Counted from the stretch's first letter, positions 7,448 to 15,263 are shown. The stretch is DNA of 15,551 nucleotides from CAZOIA01 sp964579675 (GCA_964579675.1 CAZOIA010000134.1:1-15551), one strand, 5' to 3'. Notes: generated from the sequence alone by a model not told the origin. Numbers and translations: made by a program.

Positions 7448-7515
7448 GTCTTACCATCAATTCTCTCGTGACAGACTGCCCGGTGCAAGAGATCGTGTCG
7501 GTTTGAAACACCGCA

Positions 7516-7530
7516 CGGGCTTCAAGCCCG
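7516..7530. repeat. Palindrome in the gap before the glycosyltransferase
   Basis: CGGGCTT and AAGCCCG are perfect 7-base arms around one C, about 70 bases after the PDZ gene stop. As RNA it would form a five-base-pair stem with a five-base loop. There is no T-run, so it may be a weak stop or a regulator site. Nothing else is recognisable in the 230-base gap. Confidence 0.4.
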
Positions 7531-7665
7531 ATACGTGTATAGCGTGGGCAGCGGCTCTGACCGCGCGGGAACCGGCCCTGATCGCATCGGAGGTCGTTAA
7601 ACACTTACGAAGCCCGCGGCTCGTCGTTATCGAGATCGGCGAGTTTGAGTTAAGATGCCAAAAGC

Positions 7666-7670
7666 AGGAG
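7666..7670 (+). promoter_or_regulatory. Ribosome binding site deciding a GTG start
   Basis: AGGAG lies seven bases before GTG 7678. No equally good site exists for other start codons in that frame, so it supports the GTG as start of the glycosyltransferase. Confidence 0.7.
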
Positions 7671-7677
7671 TATCTCC

Positions 7678-9849
7678 GTGGGCGACCGTGCAGGCAGGTT
7701 GTCATGCGAAGGCCATACTTGCGGCCAGCGCGACGGGGTTGGTTGGCGGTGGTTGTTGGCAATTCTGCTCGTGGCGTTAACGTACCGCGGTTTGTGTTTC
7801 TCGCTCCTGCAGGGGTATCCCCTTTTCGTTTATCCGGTAGTGGACGCGGGTTTTCATGATTCATGGGCGCGTCGGATCGTGTGTGGAGACTTCCTTGGGC
7901 ATGGGCCTGACGACGTCTTCAAGCCGCCACTGTATCCTTACTTCCTGGCTGCGATCTATGCCCCGTTGGGCAGGCAGGTCCATCTGGTTCAGTGGGTACA
8001 GTTTCTTCTAGGCTCTCTGTCGTGCGTGTTGGTTGGGGTTCTTGCCGGCCATTTACTGGGACGGGCCCCAGGCAGACTGGCCGGGCTCATCAGCGCCTTG
8101 TACGCACCCTACGTTTTCTTCGAGCTGCAACTGTTGACGCCCGCGGTCAGTATCTTTCTTAACCTGGCCGCCATGTTGTTGCTGGTACGGGCGGGGGAGA
8201 AGGGCCGATTCGCGCGCGACCTTCTCGCCGGGGCGGTTCTGGGGCTGTCGGCCGGGGTGCGCCCGGACGTGATGCTGCCCGCCACGCTGGCGGTTCTGTA
8301 CCTTGTGAGTCATGGGGGGGCGACACCGTGGCGTGGCCTGTTGGGCAGAGTCTCGTGCATCGCAGCCGCTTTCGGCGGCGTGGTCCTGCCGATCGCGGCG
8401 CGCAATTATCACCTGACGGGAACGGTTATTCCCATTTCCAGCAACGCGGGTATCAACTTCTACGTCGGCAACGTCGCCCCCACGAACGGAACGAGTGCCG
8501 TACCGGTCGGACTGCGTTGGGAACAACTGGTGGCCAGGGTTCCCCAGGCGGTGCTGGAACAGCCGGCTCGGGCCAACCGGTGGTGGTGGGCAGAAGCCTG
8601 GCAACGGATGCAGTCCGAGCCGCGAGACACGCTGATACGCTTCGGCAAGAAGGCCGCTGCATTCCTGAGCCGCCGTGAGTTCCGCAACAACGTGTGTTAT
8701 CACTTCGTGCAGCGGTCCTGCTGGCCCATGCGGATGCCGTTCGGGCAATACGGGCTGATCCTGCCGCTGGCGGTATGCGGGCTGGCGGCCCTGTGGCCTG
8801 GAGGATCGCCGGGCAGGCGTGAGGCCTCCGCGCTCTGCGGCCTGTGGGTGGGCAGCTACTGGATTCTGGGCGTCGTGTTCTTCGTGACGGCTCGATTCCG
8901 GCTGCCGGCGATGCCATTCTTGATCATTCCGTCCGCGTGGGCGGTGATCCAGATCTCGCGAGTGATTCGAAACCGGCGCCCCAAGGCCCTGCTTCAGTAC
9001 GGGACAGGGCTTGTGATGGTGGGGATCGTCGCCTGGCCCATGTGGTTTGACTCGCCGGAGAAAGGATGGGTGCGGGACTACGTCAATCTTGGCAACAGCC
9101 TGCATGCAGCAGGCAACGTTCATGAGACGGAAAAGGCATATCGACAGGCCCTGGCCCTTCAGAGCGATGATCCGGACGCCAACTACCTGTTGGCACGCCT
9201 TCTGCTGCCTAGCAGTCCGGCCCGGGCTCTGGAGCATCTGGAGGTTGCTCGCCGGGTCTTGCCGGACTCGCCCGAGGTGATGCTGGCGATGGGACAGGCT
9301 CACGCGGCATCAGGCGATACCCCACAAGCCCGGCGCGTTCTGGAGGAGTTGGTCCGCCTGTCCGACTCCTCGAATCTATGGCCGAAACGGGCGGCCTGGG
9401 CCATGGCCCATGTCATGTTGGCCGAACTGGAGCTCTCTCGAACGCAGGCTCACTGGCGCCAGGCGTGGTCGATCGACCGCCGAACTGCGGCGGAGATGTC
9501 CTTCCTTAAACGACGCGACTTGGATCGCGTTCTGGGAACATTCCGAGCCGAGGCACTCGAGCAAAGGTGGAACTGGTATTCGCAGGCCAACTATGGTCTG
9601 ATTCTGCTCCAACTGGGCCGGGGCGACGAAGCGACGACAGCATTTCTGAGCGCGATACGATTGGCTCCCGAACGGGATACGCTCAAGCTCCATCTCGCGC
9701 GGGCCCTGCTGAAATCGGGCAAGCCAGCCCAAGCCGCAGCCATCCTCGACGAGCTTGATCGAACGCTGCCGGCTGGCCCGCTGCGGCACGAAGCGAGAGA
9801 GCTGCATCGGCAAATCGGAACATCGACCGCCCCGGCACGTCACAAATGA
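7678..9849 (+). CDS. GT-C glycosyltransferase (GT39/ArnT-like) with TPR domain
   Basis: The 723 residues combine a membrane part (about 21-455) and a soluble C-terminal part. The first span (about 23-42) leads into a loop with VVDAGFHDSWARRI (D56 and D61), then GDFLGHGPDDVFKPPLYPYFLAAI. This matches the first outer loop of GT-C enzymes such as the PMT/ArnT group, where an acidic residue is catalytic and the donor is a lipid-linked sugar. Roughly ten further hydrophobic segments follow. From about residue 467 there are TPR-like repeats, for example NLGNSLHAAGNVHETEKAYR and YGLILLQLGRGDEATTAFL. They probably recruit a partner or acceptor protein outside the membrane. The start is a GTG with AGGAG seven bases before it. 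It is convergent with the PEP-CTERM gene and shares its terminator. Donor and acceptor are unknown. Confidence 0.88.
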   Translation: MGDRAGRLSCEGHTCGQRDGVGWRWLLAILLVALTYRGLCFSLLQGYPLFVYPVVDAGFHDSWARRIVCGDFLGHGPDDVFKPPLYPYFLAAIYAPLGRQVHLVQWVQFLLGSLSCVLVGVLAGHLLGRAPGRLAGLISALYAPYVFFELQLLTPAVSIFLNLAAMLLLVRAGEKGRFARDLLAGAVLGLSAGVRPDVMLPATLAVLYLVSHGGATPWRGLLGRVSCIAAAFGGVVLPIAARNYHLTGTVIPISSNAGINFYVGNVAPTNGTSAVPVGLRWEQLVARVPQAVLEQPARANRWWWAEAWQRMQSEPRDTLIRFGKKAAAFLSRREFRNNVCYHFVQRSCWPMRMPFGQYGLILPLAVCGLAALWPGGSPGRREASALCGLWVGSYWILGVVFFVTARFRLPAMPFLIIPSAWAVIQISRVIRNRRPKALLQYGTGLVMVGIVAWPMWFDSPEKGWVRDYVNLGNSLHAAGNVHETEKAYRQALALQSDDPDANYLLARLLLPSSPARALEHLEVARRVLPDSPEVMLAMGQAHAASGDTPQARRVLEELVRLSDSSNLWPKRAAWAMAHVMLAELELSRTQAHWRQAWSIDRRTAAEMSFLKRRDLDRVLGTFRAEALEQRWNWYSQANYGLILLQLGRGDEATTAFLSAIRLAPERDTLKLHLARALLKSGKPAQAAAILDELDRTLPAGPLRHEARELHRQIGTSTAPARHK

Positions 9850-9852
9850 AAA

Positions 9853-9878
9853 GGGCGAAGCTGGTTTCAGCTTCGCCC
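9853..9878. terminator. Strong intrinsic terminator between convergent genes
   Basis: GGGCGAAGCTG (9853-9863) pairs perfectly with CAGCTTCGCCC (9868-9878) around GTTT. On the minus strand the stem is followed by TTTTCATTT, a good U-tract for ending the PEP-CTERM transcript, which stops at 9909. On the plus strand no T-run follows, but the 11-base stem starts three bases after the glycosyltransferase stop and may serve both genes. Confidence 0.85.
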
Positions 9879-9908
9879 CTGGTTAACGGCAAGCAACTGC
9901 CTGAGGCC

Positions 9909-10865
9909 TCACCCGGCCCGGCGTCGCCGCAATATGAGCAGCCCGGCCAGGCTGAACAGGGCAAGGCTCGTCGGCTCAGGAACGACATCTAACGTCACCG
10001 CGTCACTGATCATCCAGTCCGCCAGGGCAGTCCAGCTAGAGCCGAGGAAGTCGATGAAAGGCCACCATTCAACGCCGTTGCCATCGATTATCGGGTCAAC
10101 AACGTTATAGTTCCAGTCGAACCACTGGCTCCCGGCGATCCCGTTGGCCCAGGTGTCCATAACCGCCACGCCGCCCACGGTCAGGTCATAGTAGATGCTA
10201 CCAGGCGCAGGTACCTTGACCTGAAACATGTTGTCCTGATACCCATATCCGACGATGCTGTGGCCGACCCAGTCGCTCAGGCTGGGATGATAACATATCA
10301 CGTCAAGCAGCACCGGGCGGTCGGCGTCGATCTCGGCCTTGAAATCATTGTACCCAAAGCTCCCCCCCCAGAAGGGCCCATCGAGTAGGGTAGCCGTCGC
10401 TTCGTAGCTCTCGTTGATGGCTGTGCCGGGATGGTCCCATTCGCAATAGGCCTCCAGACCGCTCCTGATGTCCGGCGAGTAGGTCCCGCCGCCCACGGTT
10501 TTCATGAAATCGGCGATGCAGTCTGCAGGGTGTCCCTGATAACCGCCGGCGGCGATGTGAGCCGTGCCGGCTACCATGCTTTTCGTCCCGGAGGCGCCGC
10601 TGCCGCCCCAGACGCTGGCGTCACCATCAAAGAGGTTCCCGAACCCCGGGCGACCATCCCAGTATCCGACCATCATGCCGCCGGAGGTCGGGCTGCACCC
10701 GTACCACCAAGTGTACTCCGGGACGCCACCGAGCGGATTGGCCCCGCAGACGGGTTTCTCGGCCCCCTGGCTCAGCGTTGCGACGTCACGATCCCCGGCC
10801 CCCGAGGCCAGGTTGGCGCCAACTAGTACCGCCACCGCACAGATACATATGATGCCGTGTCGCAC
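9909..10865 (-). CDS. PEP-CTERM protein with C39-like cysteine peptidase fold
   Basis: The 318 residues start with a signal peptide (hydrophobic about 4-22) and end with a PEP-CTERM sorting signal: VVPEPTSLALFSLAGLLIL followed by RRRRAG (294-318). Family knowledge says exosortase (EpsH) recognises this tail after export; no exosortase gene is in the window. The body looks like a papain-fold peptidase of the C39-like type. Cys57 lies in WWYGCSPTSGGMMVGYW, His202 in WVGHSIVGYGY and Asp237 in VAVMDTWANG, in the family's Cys-His-Asp order. Catalytic activity is inferred. The frame is open 38 codons further upstream, but GTG 10865 has AAGGAGGAG five bases before it and starts the signal peptide, so I chose it. 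It stands alone, with terminators on both sides. Confidence 0.9.
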   Translation of the reverse strand: MRHGIICICAVAVLVGANLASGAGDRDVATLSQGAEKPVCGANPLGGVPEYTWWYGCSPTSGGMMVGYWDGRPGFGNLFDGDASVWGGSGASGTKSMVAGTAHIAAGGYQGHPADCIADFMKTVGGGTYSPDIRSGLEAYCEWDHPGTAINESYEATATLLDGPFWGGSFGYNDFKAEIDADRPVLLDVICYHPSLSDWVGHSIVGYGYQDNMFQVKVPAPGSIYYDLTVGGVAVMDTWANGIAGSQWFDWNYNVVDPIIDGNGVEWWPFIDFLGSSWTALADWMISDAVTLDVVPEPTSLALFSLAGLLILRRRRAG

Positions 10866-10870
10866 GGTTT

Positions 10871-10879
10871 CTCCTCCTT
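10871..10879 (-). promoter_or_regulatory. Strong ribosome binding site for a GTG start
   Basis: The minus strand reads AAGGAGGAG here, five bases before GTG 10865. It is the best Shine-Dalgarno match in the window and fixes the PEP-CTERM gene start, overruling the longer open frame. Confidence 0.85.
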
Positions 10880-10935
10880 TGTTCTCGATTAGACAACAGA
10901 CCACCACCCGCCCCCGCCGAATAACCACAAAAAAG

Positions 10936-10987
10936 AAGCACTTGGGAGAGACGGACCTTCCGCGGTCCCTCTCTCCCAAGTGCTTTT
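10936..10987. terminator. Very long bidirectional terminator-like hairpin
   Basis: The arms 10936-10957 and 10964-10985 pair over 22 bases with one mismatch around the loop TTCCGC. The stem core is AAGCACTTGGGAGAGA with its complement. On the plus strand TTTTCTTT follows; on the minus strand TTCTTTTTTG follows, so both directions have U-tracts. It lies about 70 bases before the PEP-CTERM start and would end minus-strand transcripts coming from the recombinase side. A recent palindromic insertion or an attenuator for the PEP-CTERM gene are alternatives. Confidence 0.8.
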
Positions 10988-11551
10988 CTTTCGAGGCCTC
11001 GCTCAGCGGAGACCGATTGCGCCTACAACAGAAGCACCACGAAATGCAGGCACTCCCAATGCCCTCTTTCGCTGGTGCCCCAGAACAGCTTCAATGATAC
11101 TGTCCGATCCGAGGATGTCAAGCAGGCAAAGGTGGTCTCCCGGAGGATTCCTTGCCGAACGCACCTAAGGCGGATCGCCTTTTCCTGGTCCGCAGCCAAA
11201 GGGGAACCTTGTGGAAGAACGTGCTCGCAAAGGGCGCTCATGTCTCGCCGTAGGGTTCTAATCTGTTGTCGTTGTTGCAGTTACCGAAGGAGAAGCTCGA
11301 AAGGAATGCGAGGATTCCCGTGAAGCGACGATGAACGCGATCCCGCCAGAGCGTCGGGGGCGGGGCCGCGGACGGTGGACCGCAGGGGGCCAGGGCCGAG
11401 ATCGGCGGCAAGCCCGAGGGCCAGGCGAGCGAGAACCGCCGATCACGTCCTCGGTGCGCGGCGTTCGGGCTGGGCTCCAGACGAACAGAGAGGCGCCGTT
11501 CGGTGCCTCCCTGGAAGTCTGTCGCGTGTTTGCGATTGGTTTTGCCGGCGC
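10988..11551. other. Gene-poor stretch between hairpin and recombinase
   Basis: About 560 bases hold no convincing gene. The best small frame is on the minus strand at 11023-11241 (72 codons, ATG start, no clear ribosome site, no family I recognise); its codons are less GC-rich at third positions than neighbouring genes. A plus-strand frame at 11331-11567 is Arg/Gly-rich and looks like a by-product of composition. A short hairpin, AAGGCG-GAT-CGCCTT (11167-11181), is followed by TTCC. I searched for tmRNA, RNase P, SRP and tRNA signatures and saw none. A small RNA ending at the long hairpin is possible. Confidence 0.5.
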
Positions 11552-12556
11552 TCAAGCTCTCGGGTGAGCGCTGTCGTACGCCTCTTTCATGCGATGGGTC
11601 GTCACGTGGGTGTAAATCTGTGTGGTGGAGAGGGACTGGTGTCCGAGCAACTCCTGGACGCTTCGCAGGTCGGCCCCGCGATTCAGCATGTGCGTGGCGA
11701 AGCTGTGACGAAGGGTGTGGGGGCTGATCGAGGGGTCCAGCCCGGCGATGGCCAGGTACTTGTCGAGCTTGCGGCGGACGCTACGGGTGCTGAGCCGCTG
11801 GCCGTGCTTGTTGACGAATACCGCCTGCTGATCGAACATCGCCGATCGCGGGTCCGCCCGCCGCATGTCCATGTACCGGCGGATCCAGGCCAGGGCGGTG
11901 GGGGAGATCGGCGTGATCCGCTCCTTCTTGCCCTTGCCGCGGACGTGCAGGCATTCTCCGACGAAATCGACGTCTTCCCGATTGAGATCGACGAGTTCAC
12001 TCACGCGAATACCGGTGGAGTACATGGTTTCGAGCATGGCGCGATCGCGTGCCCCGAGCAGCGTGGTGACGTCGGGGGTTTCGAGGAGCTTGCGGACCTG
12101 TTCCTCTTCGAGGAACTTGGGCAGCCGCTTTTCCTGCTTGGGGGTTCGGATTGAAGCGAGCGGATTGCTCCGGGTGTAGCTTCGCTTGAGGCAGAACTTG
12201 TAGAAGCTTCGCAAGGTGGCCAGCTTGCGGGCAATGGTGCTCTTGGAGTACTCCCGGTCGCGGAGAAAGGCCAGGAACCGCCGGACGTCTTCGGTCTGGA
12301 CCGCGAGCAGCATCTGACGGGAGTCGAGCTGGGTTTGCGGCGGCGCCTCGGTCGCGGTAGCAATTCCCCCGCCGCCGGGCGGACCGAACCCCGTGGACGG
12401 GGGGGTCAACCCCGTCCGCCGAGCCCCCGTCCCGTCGCCGAGGAATTCGCAGAACTGATGCAGATCCGCAGCGTAACACTTGGCCGTATGAGGCGAGAAG
12501 TGCCGCTCGAAACGGAGGTAATTGAGGAATTCATCGATCAACATGTTTTCACTCAT
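11552..12556 (-). CDS. Xer-type tyrosine recombinase with extra Pro/Gly insert
   Basis: The 334 residues have the XerC/XerD layout: an N-terminal SAM-like DNA-binding domain and a C-terminal catalytic domain with all family residues. These are R184 (STGIRVSEL), K208 (VRGKGKKER), H280 and R283 (SPHTLRHSFATH), H306 (LLGHQSL) and nucleophile Y315 (TTQIYTHV). Xer proteins resolve chromosome dimers at dif at the end of replication; integrases share the fold, but the close Xer likeness and absence of phage genes favour the housekeeping role. XerC and XerD cannot be told apart here. About 40 residues (41-80, rich in Pro, Gly, Thr) interrupt the N-terminal domain where the family has a short linker. 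The frame is open to a TTG at 12595; ATG 12556 fits the family N-terminus best. No dif-like site was recognised. Confidence 0.94.
   Translation of the reverse strand: MSENMLIDEFLNYLRFERHFSPHTAKCYAADLHQFCEFLGDGTGARRTGLTPPSTGFGPPGGGGIATATEAPPQTQLDSRQMLLAVQTEDVRRFLAFLRDREYSKSTIARKLATLRSFYKFCLKRSYTRSNPLASIRTPKQEKRLPKFLEEEQVRKLLETPDVTTLLGARDRAMLETMYSTGIRVSELVDLNREDVDFVGECLHVRGKGKKERITPISPTALAWIRRYMDMRRADPRSAMFDQQAVFVNKHGQRLSTRSVRRKLDKYLAIAGLDPSISPHTLRHSFATHMLNRGADLRSVQELLGHQSLSTTQIYTHVTTHRMKEAYDSAHPRA
12395..12417. repeat. Inverted repeat inside the recombinase insert
   Basis: GGACGGGG (12395-12402) pairs with CCCCGTCC (12410-12417) around GGGTCAA. It lies in the part of the recombinase gene that codes for the unusual Pro/Gly-rich insert. 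The sequence GGGGGGTCAAYCCC is shared with the gap after the response regulator (about 1665-1678), which suggests a small repeat family. Confidence 0.5.
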
Positions 12557-12639
12557 GGCGTCACTAGCACCAGCGGCGAAAGTCTGCGTTTCCAACCTGG
12601 CTCGAGATCGGTTCTGCTCGCGCCCAAGGCAAGCAAGCC

Positions 12640-12846
12640 CTAAGTCTTAATTTCCTCGAGGTCCACCTCGAGACGTCGGCCCATCTGGTAGCTCAGAACG
12701 GCCGCATCGAACCAGTCGAAATCATGCTCGGCATCTTCAGCCATTGACGCAAAGGCGGCAATGATGTCCGCCTCCCGACCCGCCTGGTAACGGAACACGT
12801 ACCGGTGGTCCCCTTTGACGAGCGAGAGCTGCCGAACGAGGTTCAT
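12640..12846 (-). CDS. Small protein coupled to the CsgG-like gene
   Basis: The 68 residues match no family I recognise. There is no signal peptide or membrane segment, so it should be cytoplasmic. The N-terminal half has a strand-like pattern (RQLSLVKGDHRYVFRYQ); the second half is acidic and helical, with FDWFDAAVLSYQMGRRL. The ATG overlaps the stop of the CsgG-like gene as ATGA, strong evidence that it is a real, translationally coupled gene. The recombinase start lies 83 bases further on, so it may share the transcript. A regulator or adaptor role is possible but not shown. Confidence 0.75.
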   Translation of the reverse strand: MNLVRQLSLVKGDHRYVFRYQAGREADIIAAFASMAEDAEHDFDWFDAAVLSYQMGRRLEVDLEEIKT

Positions 12847-13646
12847 CGTCCCAACTCCTCGGCGGCGGCGAGATTCGCGACCGCCTGGTCTTCCATCTGC
12901 TGCTCCATCAGGTCACGAGCGACGGTGAAGCAACAGTACCGCAGATACCACTGCTGACTCGCGAGGTATCTCCGCCAGCCGTACGGGCTCTCTTGGGCAC
13001 TGCGGGATTCGGCATACCGGCGAACATCGCGCTGCACCGTTTCGTGGGCCGCGTTGAAAACCCGCTGCACCTGCGCCTGAGGCCACGCCGCGTCGGCCCG
13101 ACGGGTGACCGGGAACGGTCGGGCCATTCGGGACGCCGCAACGGGGTCCAGGACACGAGCGGCCGATCGTTGGCCGTACAGTTGAGCGGCCATCCCGACC
13201 ACCGGCGTGTAGGGGTCGTATTCGGTGATCGCAAAAACCAGGATGGCATCGGCTCCCAGCCGGTCGCACACATCCAACGCATGCTCTGGTGACTGAATCT
13301 GGCCAACGCCTTGCTCCGCAAGGATCGCTAGTACCCGACTAACCCCAATGACCCCGACTCCCTGAAGGCTCGACAGTTCGCTGGCCATCAGGTCCGCCGC
13401 CTTGACCGGGTCGAAGTCAGCGCTTCCGCTGAAGTTCAACGCCGGCGCAACCGCAACCCGGACCCCGGGAGGAAACTGGGCCATTAACTCCATTTCCGCA
13501 CGCTGCCGGTCCGGGCCACAACCGCCCCATCCCCAGCACAGGAGACACAGAATCCACTGCCATTGGCGTCCCCGGTTGTCCCCACATGCCTGCCCCCTGG
13601 CCAGGCCTGCTGATCGAATGGCGATTTGGCTTCCGGTCGCGATCAT
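12843..13646 (-). CDS. CsgG/LpoB-like probable lipoprotein
   Basis: In these 267 residues a hydrophobic segment (about 29-42) ends at Cys43 (GWGGCGP), suggesting a lipoprotein, although the lipobox lacks the usual Leu. Residues about 60-150 read VRVAVAPALNFSGS, then DLMASELSSLQGVGVIG and DRLGADAILVFAITEYDPYTP. This pattern resembles the CsgG / LpoB / GNA1162 group of periplasmic-facing lipoproteins, some of which form outer-membrane pores or activate cell-wall enzymes. The family link is by pattern only. The C-terminal part (about 180-267) is helical, with several Trp and Tyr residues. ATG 13646 has an AGGG directly against it and poor spacing, so the true start may lie slightly inside. It follows the propeller gene by 187 bases on the same strand, and overlaps the 68-residue gene. 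Confidence 0.72.
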   Translation of the reverse strand: MIATGSQIAIRSAGLARGQACGDNRGRQWQWILCLLCWGWGGCGPDRQRAEMELMAQFPPGVRVAVAPALNFSGSADFDPVKAADLMASELSSLQGVGVIGVSRVLAILAEQGVGQIQSPEHALDVCDRLGADAILVFAITEYDPYTPVVGMAAQLYGQRSAARVLDPVAASRMARPFPVTRRADAAWPQAQVQRVFNAAHETVQRDVRRYAESRSAQESPYGWRRYLASQQWYLRYCCFTVARDLMEQQMEDQAVANLAAAEELGR

Positions 13647-13833
13647 CCCTGATCGAGCACCGTATCCTTCCCGTGTCCCGAGGGGATTGATCCCGCTCGC
13701 CCTCTCCCGCGGGCCAGAACTCCCCCGAGCTTGCCTCCGGGCCCATTTCGCGGATCCGGGACACCTCTAATTCGTCTACTTTCGGGGCCGGCTTGAACCC
13801 GAAGTCTCTTTAATCCGGCAATCCAGGTTATTC

Positions 13834-15042
13834 CTAGCCTCCCTGGCTAGCTTCCAATGGCAGTGCGGACGTTTCGACCGGGAGCGGGAGGTCAGTTACA
13901 TCATCCGACCCCGCTGGCACTTGAGTCATTCGCGTCTGGAGCGGCTTGACGGACCAGGCGTTCTCGGACCCGTTCTGCAGACTGGTGAAGTAGACGCGCC
14001 CGTCGGTGCCCCAGACGGACCCGAAGTGCGCCCCCGCTCCGTCGGTCAATCGCAACGGCGAGGAGCCGTCAGCTTGCATGATCCAGATGTCCCCCCGGGT
14101 GGAAGGACGGGCGCCCTCGTTCGGGAGATCGCTCCCGGATGCCTCCAGACGGGCCGTCCCGTACGTGATCCAAGTACCGTCCGGGTTCCAGCCGGGCTGG
14201 ATCAGGGCCATGTCCGGGCTCGTAGCCAGTTCGATGGGGAACTTCGGCTCGCCCAACTCCAGATCGACCCGCCAGATGCTGAACCAGCGGCCACCACGTT
14301 CGCGGGCCTTCTGATACACGATGCTGTCGGTGGTGGGAGACCATTCCGGGAACAACCCGACGCCGATCATCTTCTTGGAGCCCGGTTGGTCGAGCTGCAT
14401 CGTCCACAGCTCCCACTGCTCGGCCTTGTCGTTGAACATGCAGTAGGCCAGCCGCTTGCCATCCGGGGCGAACGACGGATGCACTTCGTGCAAGGGCGAG
14501 CGGGTGATCCGGGTCGCCTGGCCGCCTTCCAGACCGATGAGCCACAGGTCCCAATTCCCCGACCGGTAGCTGGCAAAAGCGACCTGCTTGCCGTCGGGGC
14601 TAAAGCAGGGCTGAACGTCGGCCGCGGGATCGGAGGCGAGCTGCGTGACCGCCCGGCCACTGACGGCCTTGAGGTACAAGTCCGGCTGGGCGGCGTGGCG
14701 CGTGGAGCTGAACACGATCCACTTGCCGTCGGGGGAAACGTCAACGTCGAAGTCCGCCCCCTCGGTGTTGAAGGTGTGCTGTTTCATAGGGGAAGCCGCC
14801 CGCGCCTCGAAAGGTACGCGCGAGCGGTCCGGCAATTCTCCGAAGAGCGTCAGATGAGCGTCACCGGCAACCCGCATCACCGGCTCGGGCGGAGGAGGCG
14901 GAGGGGCTGGAGCGACCACTTCCGGTCCGGGAGCGCGGGCCGGCTCCGACGCGCAACCGCCGGTACCGCCCGCCAGTACCACCACAATGATGGCTGCCAA
15001 ACAACCCAAACCCACCGATGCCATTGATTGCCGCGTCATCAT
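13834..15042 (-). CDS. TolB-like beta-propeller probable lipoprotein
   Basis: The 402 residues start with a signal segment (hydrophobic about 10-24) ending in GGTGGC (Cys30), a weak lipobox. A Pro-rich linker (about 44-56) precedes a beta-propeller made of PD40-type repeats, as in TolB. Repeat cores are VSPDGKWIVFSS, FSPDGKQVAFAS, FAPDGKRLAYCM, WSPTTDSIVYQK and NPDGTWITYGT, with a last blade near VWGTDGRVYFTS, about six blades. Propellers of this kind bind proteins in the periplasm; no enzyme motif is seen. The frame is open to 15123, but ATG 15042 is preceded by GGGAAGTG and starts the signal segment. No TolA, TolQ or Pal is nearby, so this is probably not TolB itself. It is the first gene of the minus-strand set reaching to the recombinase. 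Confidence 0.88.
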   Translation of the reverse strand: MMTRQSMASVGLGCLAAIIVVVLAGGTGGCASEPARAPGPEVVAPAPPPPPPEPVMRVAGDAHLTLFGELPDRSRVPFEARAASPMKQHTFNTEGADFDVDVSPDGKWIVFSSTRHAAQPDLYLKAVSGRAVTQLASDPAADVQPCFSPDGKQVAFASYRSGNWDLWLIGLEGGQATRITRSPLHEVHPSFAPDGKRLAYCMFNDKAEQWELWTMQLDQPGSKKMIGVGLFPEWSPTTDSIVYQKARERGGRWFSIWRVDLELGEPKFPIELATSPDMALIQPGWNPDGTWITYGTARLEASGSDLPNEGARPSTRGDIWIMQADGSSPLRLTDGAGAHFGSVWGTDGRVYFTSLQNGSENAWSVKPLQTRMTQVPAGSDDVTDLPLPVETSALPLEASQGG

Positions 15043-15251
15043 CGTTTCACTTCCCGGTCTCTCAGAGCCTGGTCTTCCGGACCGCCATGCACGACCGGGA
15101 TACTTATCGGTTCCGCGTCGCACGGATTGGACTTAAAACCGTCGCTTGACGACGCCTCTGTCCGATAACACGCCACCTATCTATCGACGTTCCAGCCGGG
15201 GTTCTCCAGGTGTTTCCAACGGGTCGATGGGTCTCTGCTTCTTCGCGCAAA

Positions 15252-15263
15252 GATCGCGCGATC
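15252..15263. repeat. Perfect 12-base palindrome, possible operator
   Basis: GATCGCGCGATC reads the same on both strands and lies centrally between two divergent genes, where a dimeric regulator might bind. No second copy was noticed nearby. In GC-rich DNA such palindromes also arise by chance. Confidence 0.35.

Noticed and set aside
8053..9303. Minus-strand open frame of 416 codons
   Set aside because: It lies antisense to the glycosyltransferase and is rich in His, Arg, Gln and Pro, a signature of a shadow frame.
9909..10979. Longer version of the PEP-CTERM frame, starting in the large hairpin
   Set aside because: The extra 38 residues are encoded across the hairpin and the ribosome site; the GTG at 10865 has a near-perfect ribosome site and begins the signal peptide.
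11331..11567. Plus-strand Arg/Gly-rich open frame before the recombinase end
   Set aside because: It overlaps the recombinase stop, has low-complexity composition and lacks a ribosome site.
13921..15027. Plus-strand open frame of 368 codons
   Set aside because: It is antisense to the propeller gene, whose PD40 repeats are unmistakable, and shows no domain of its own.
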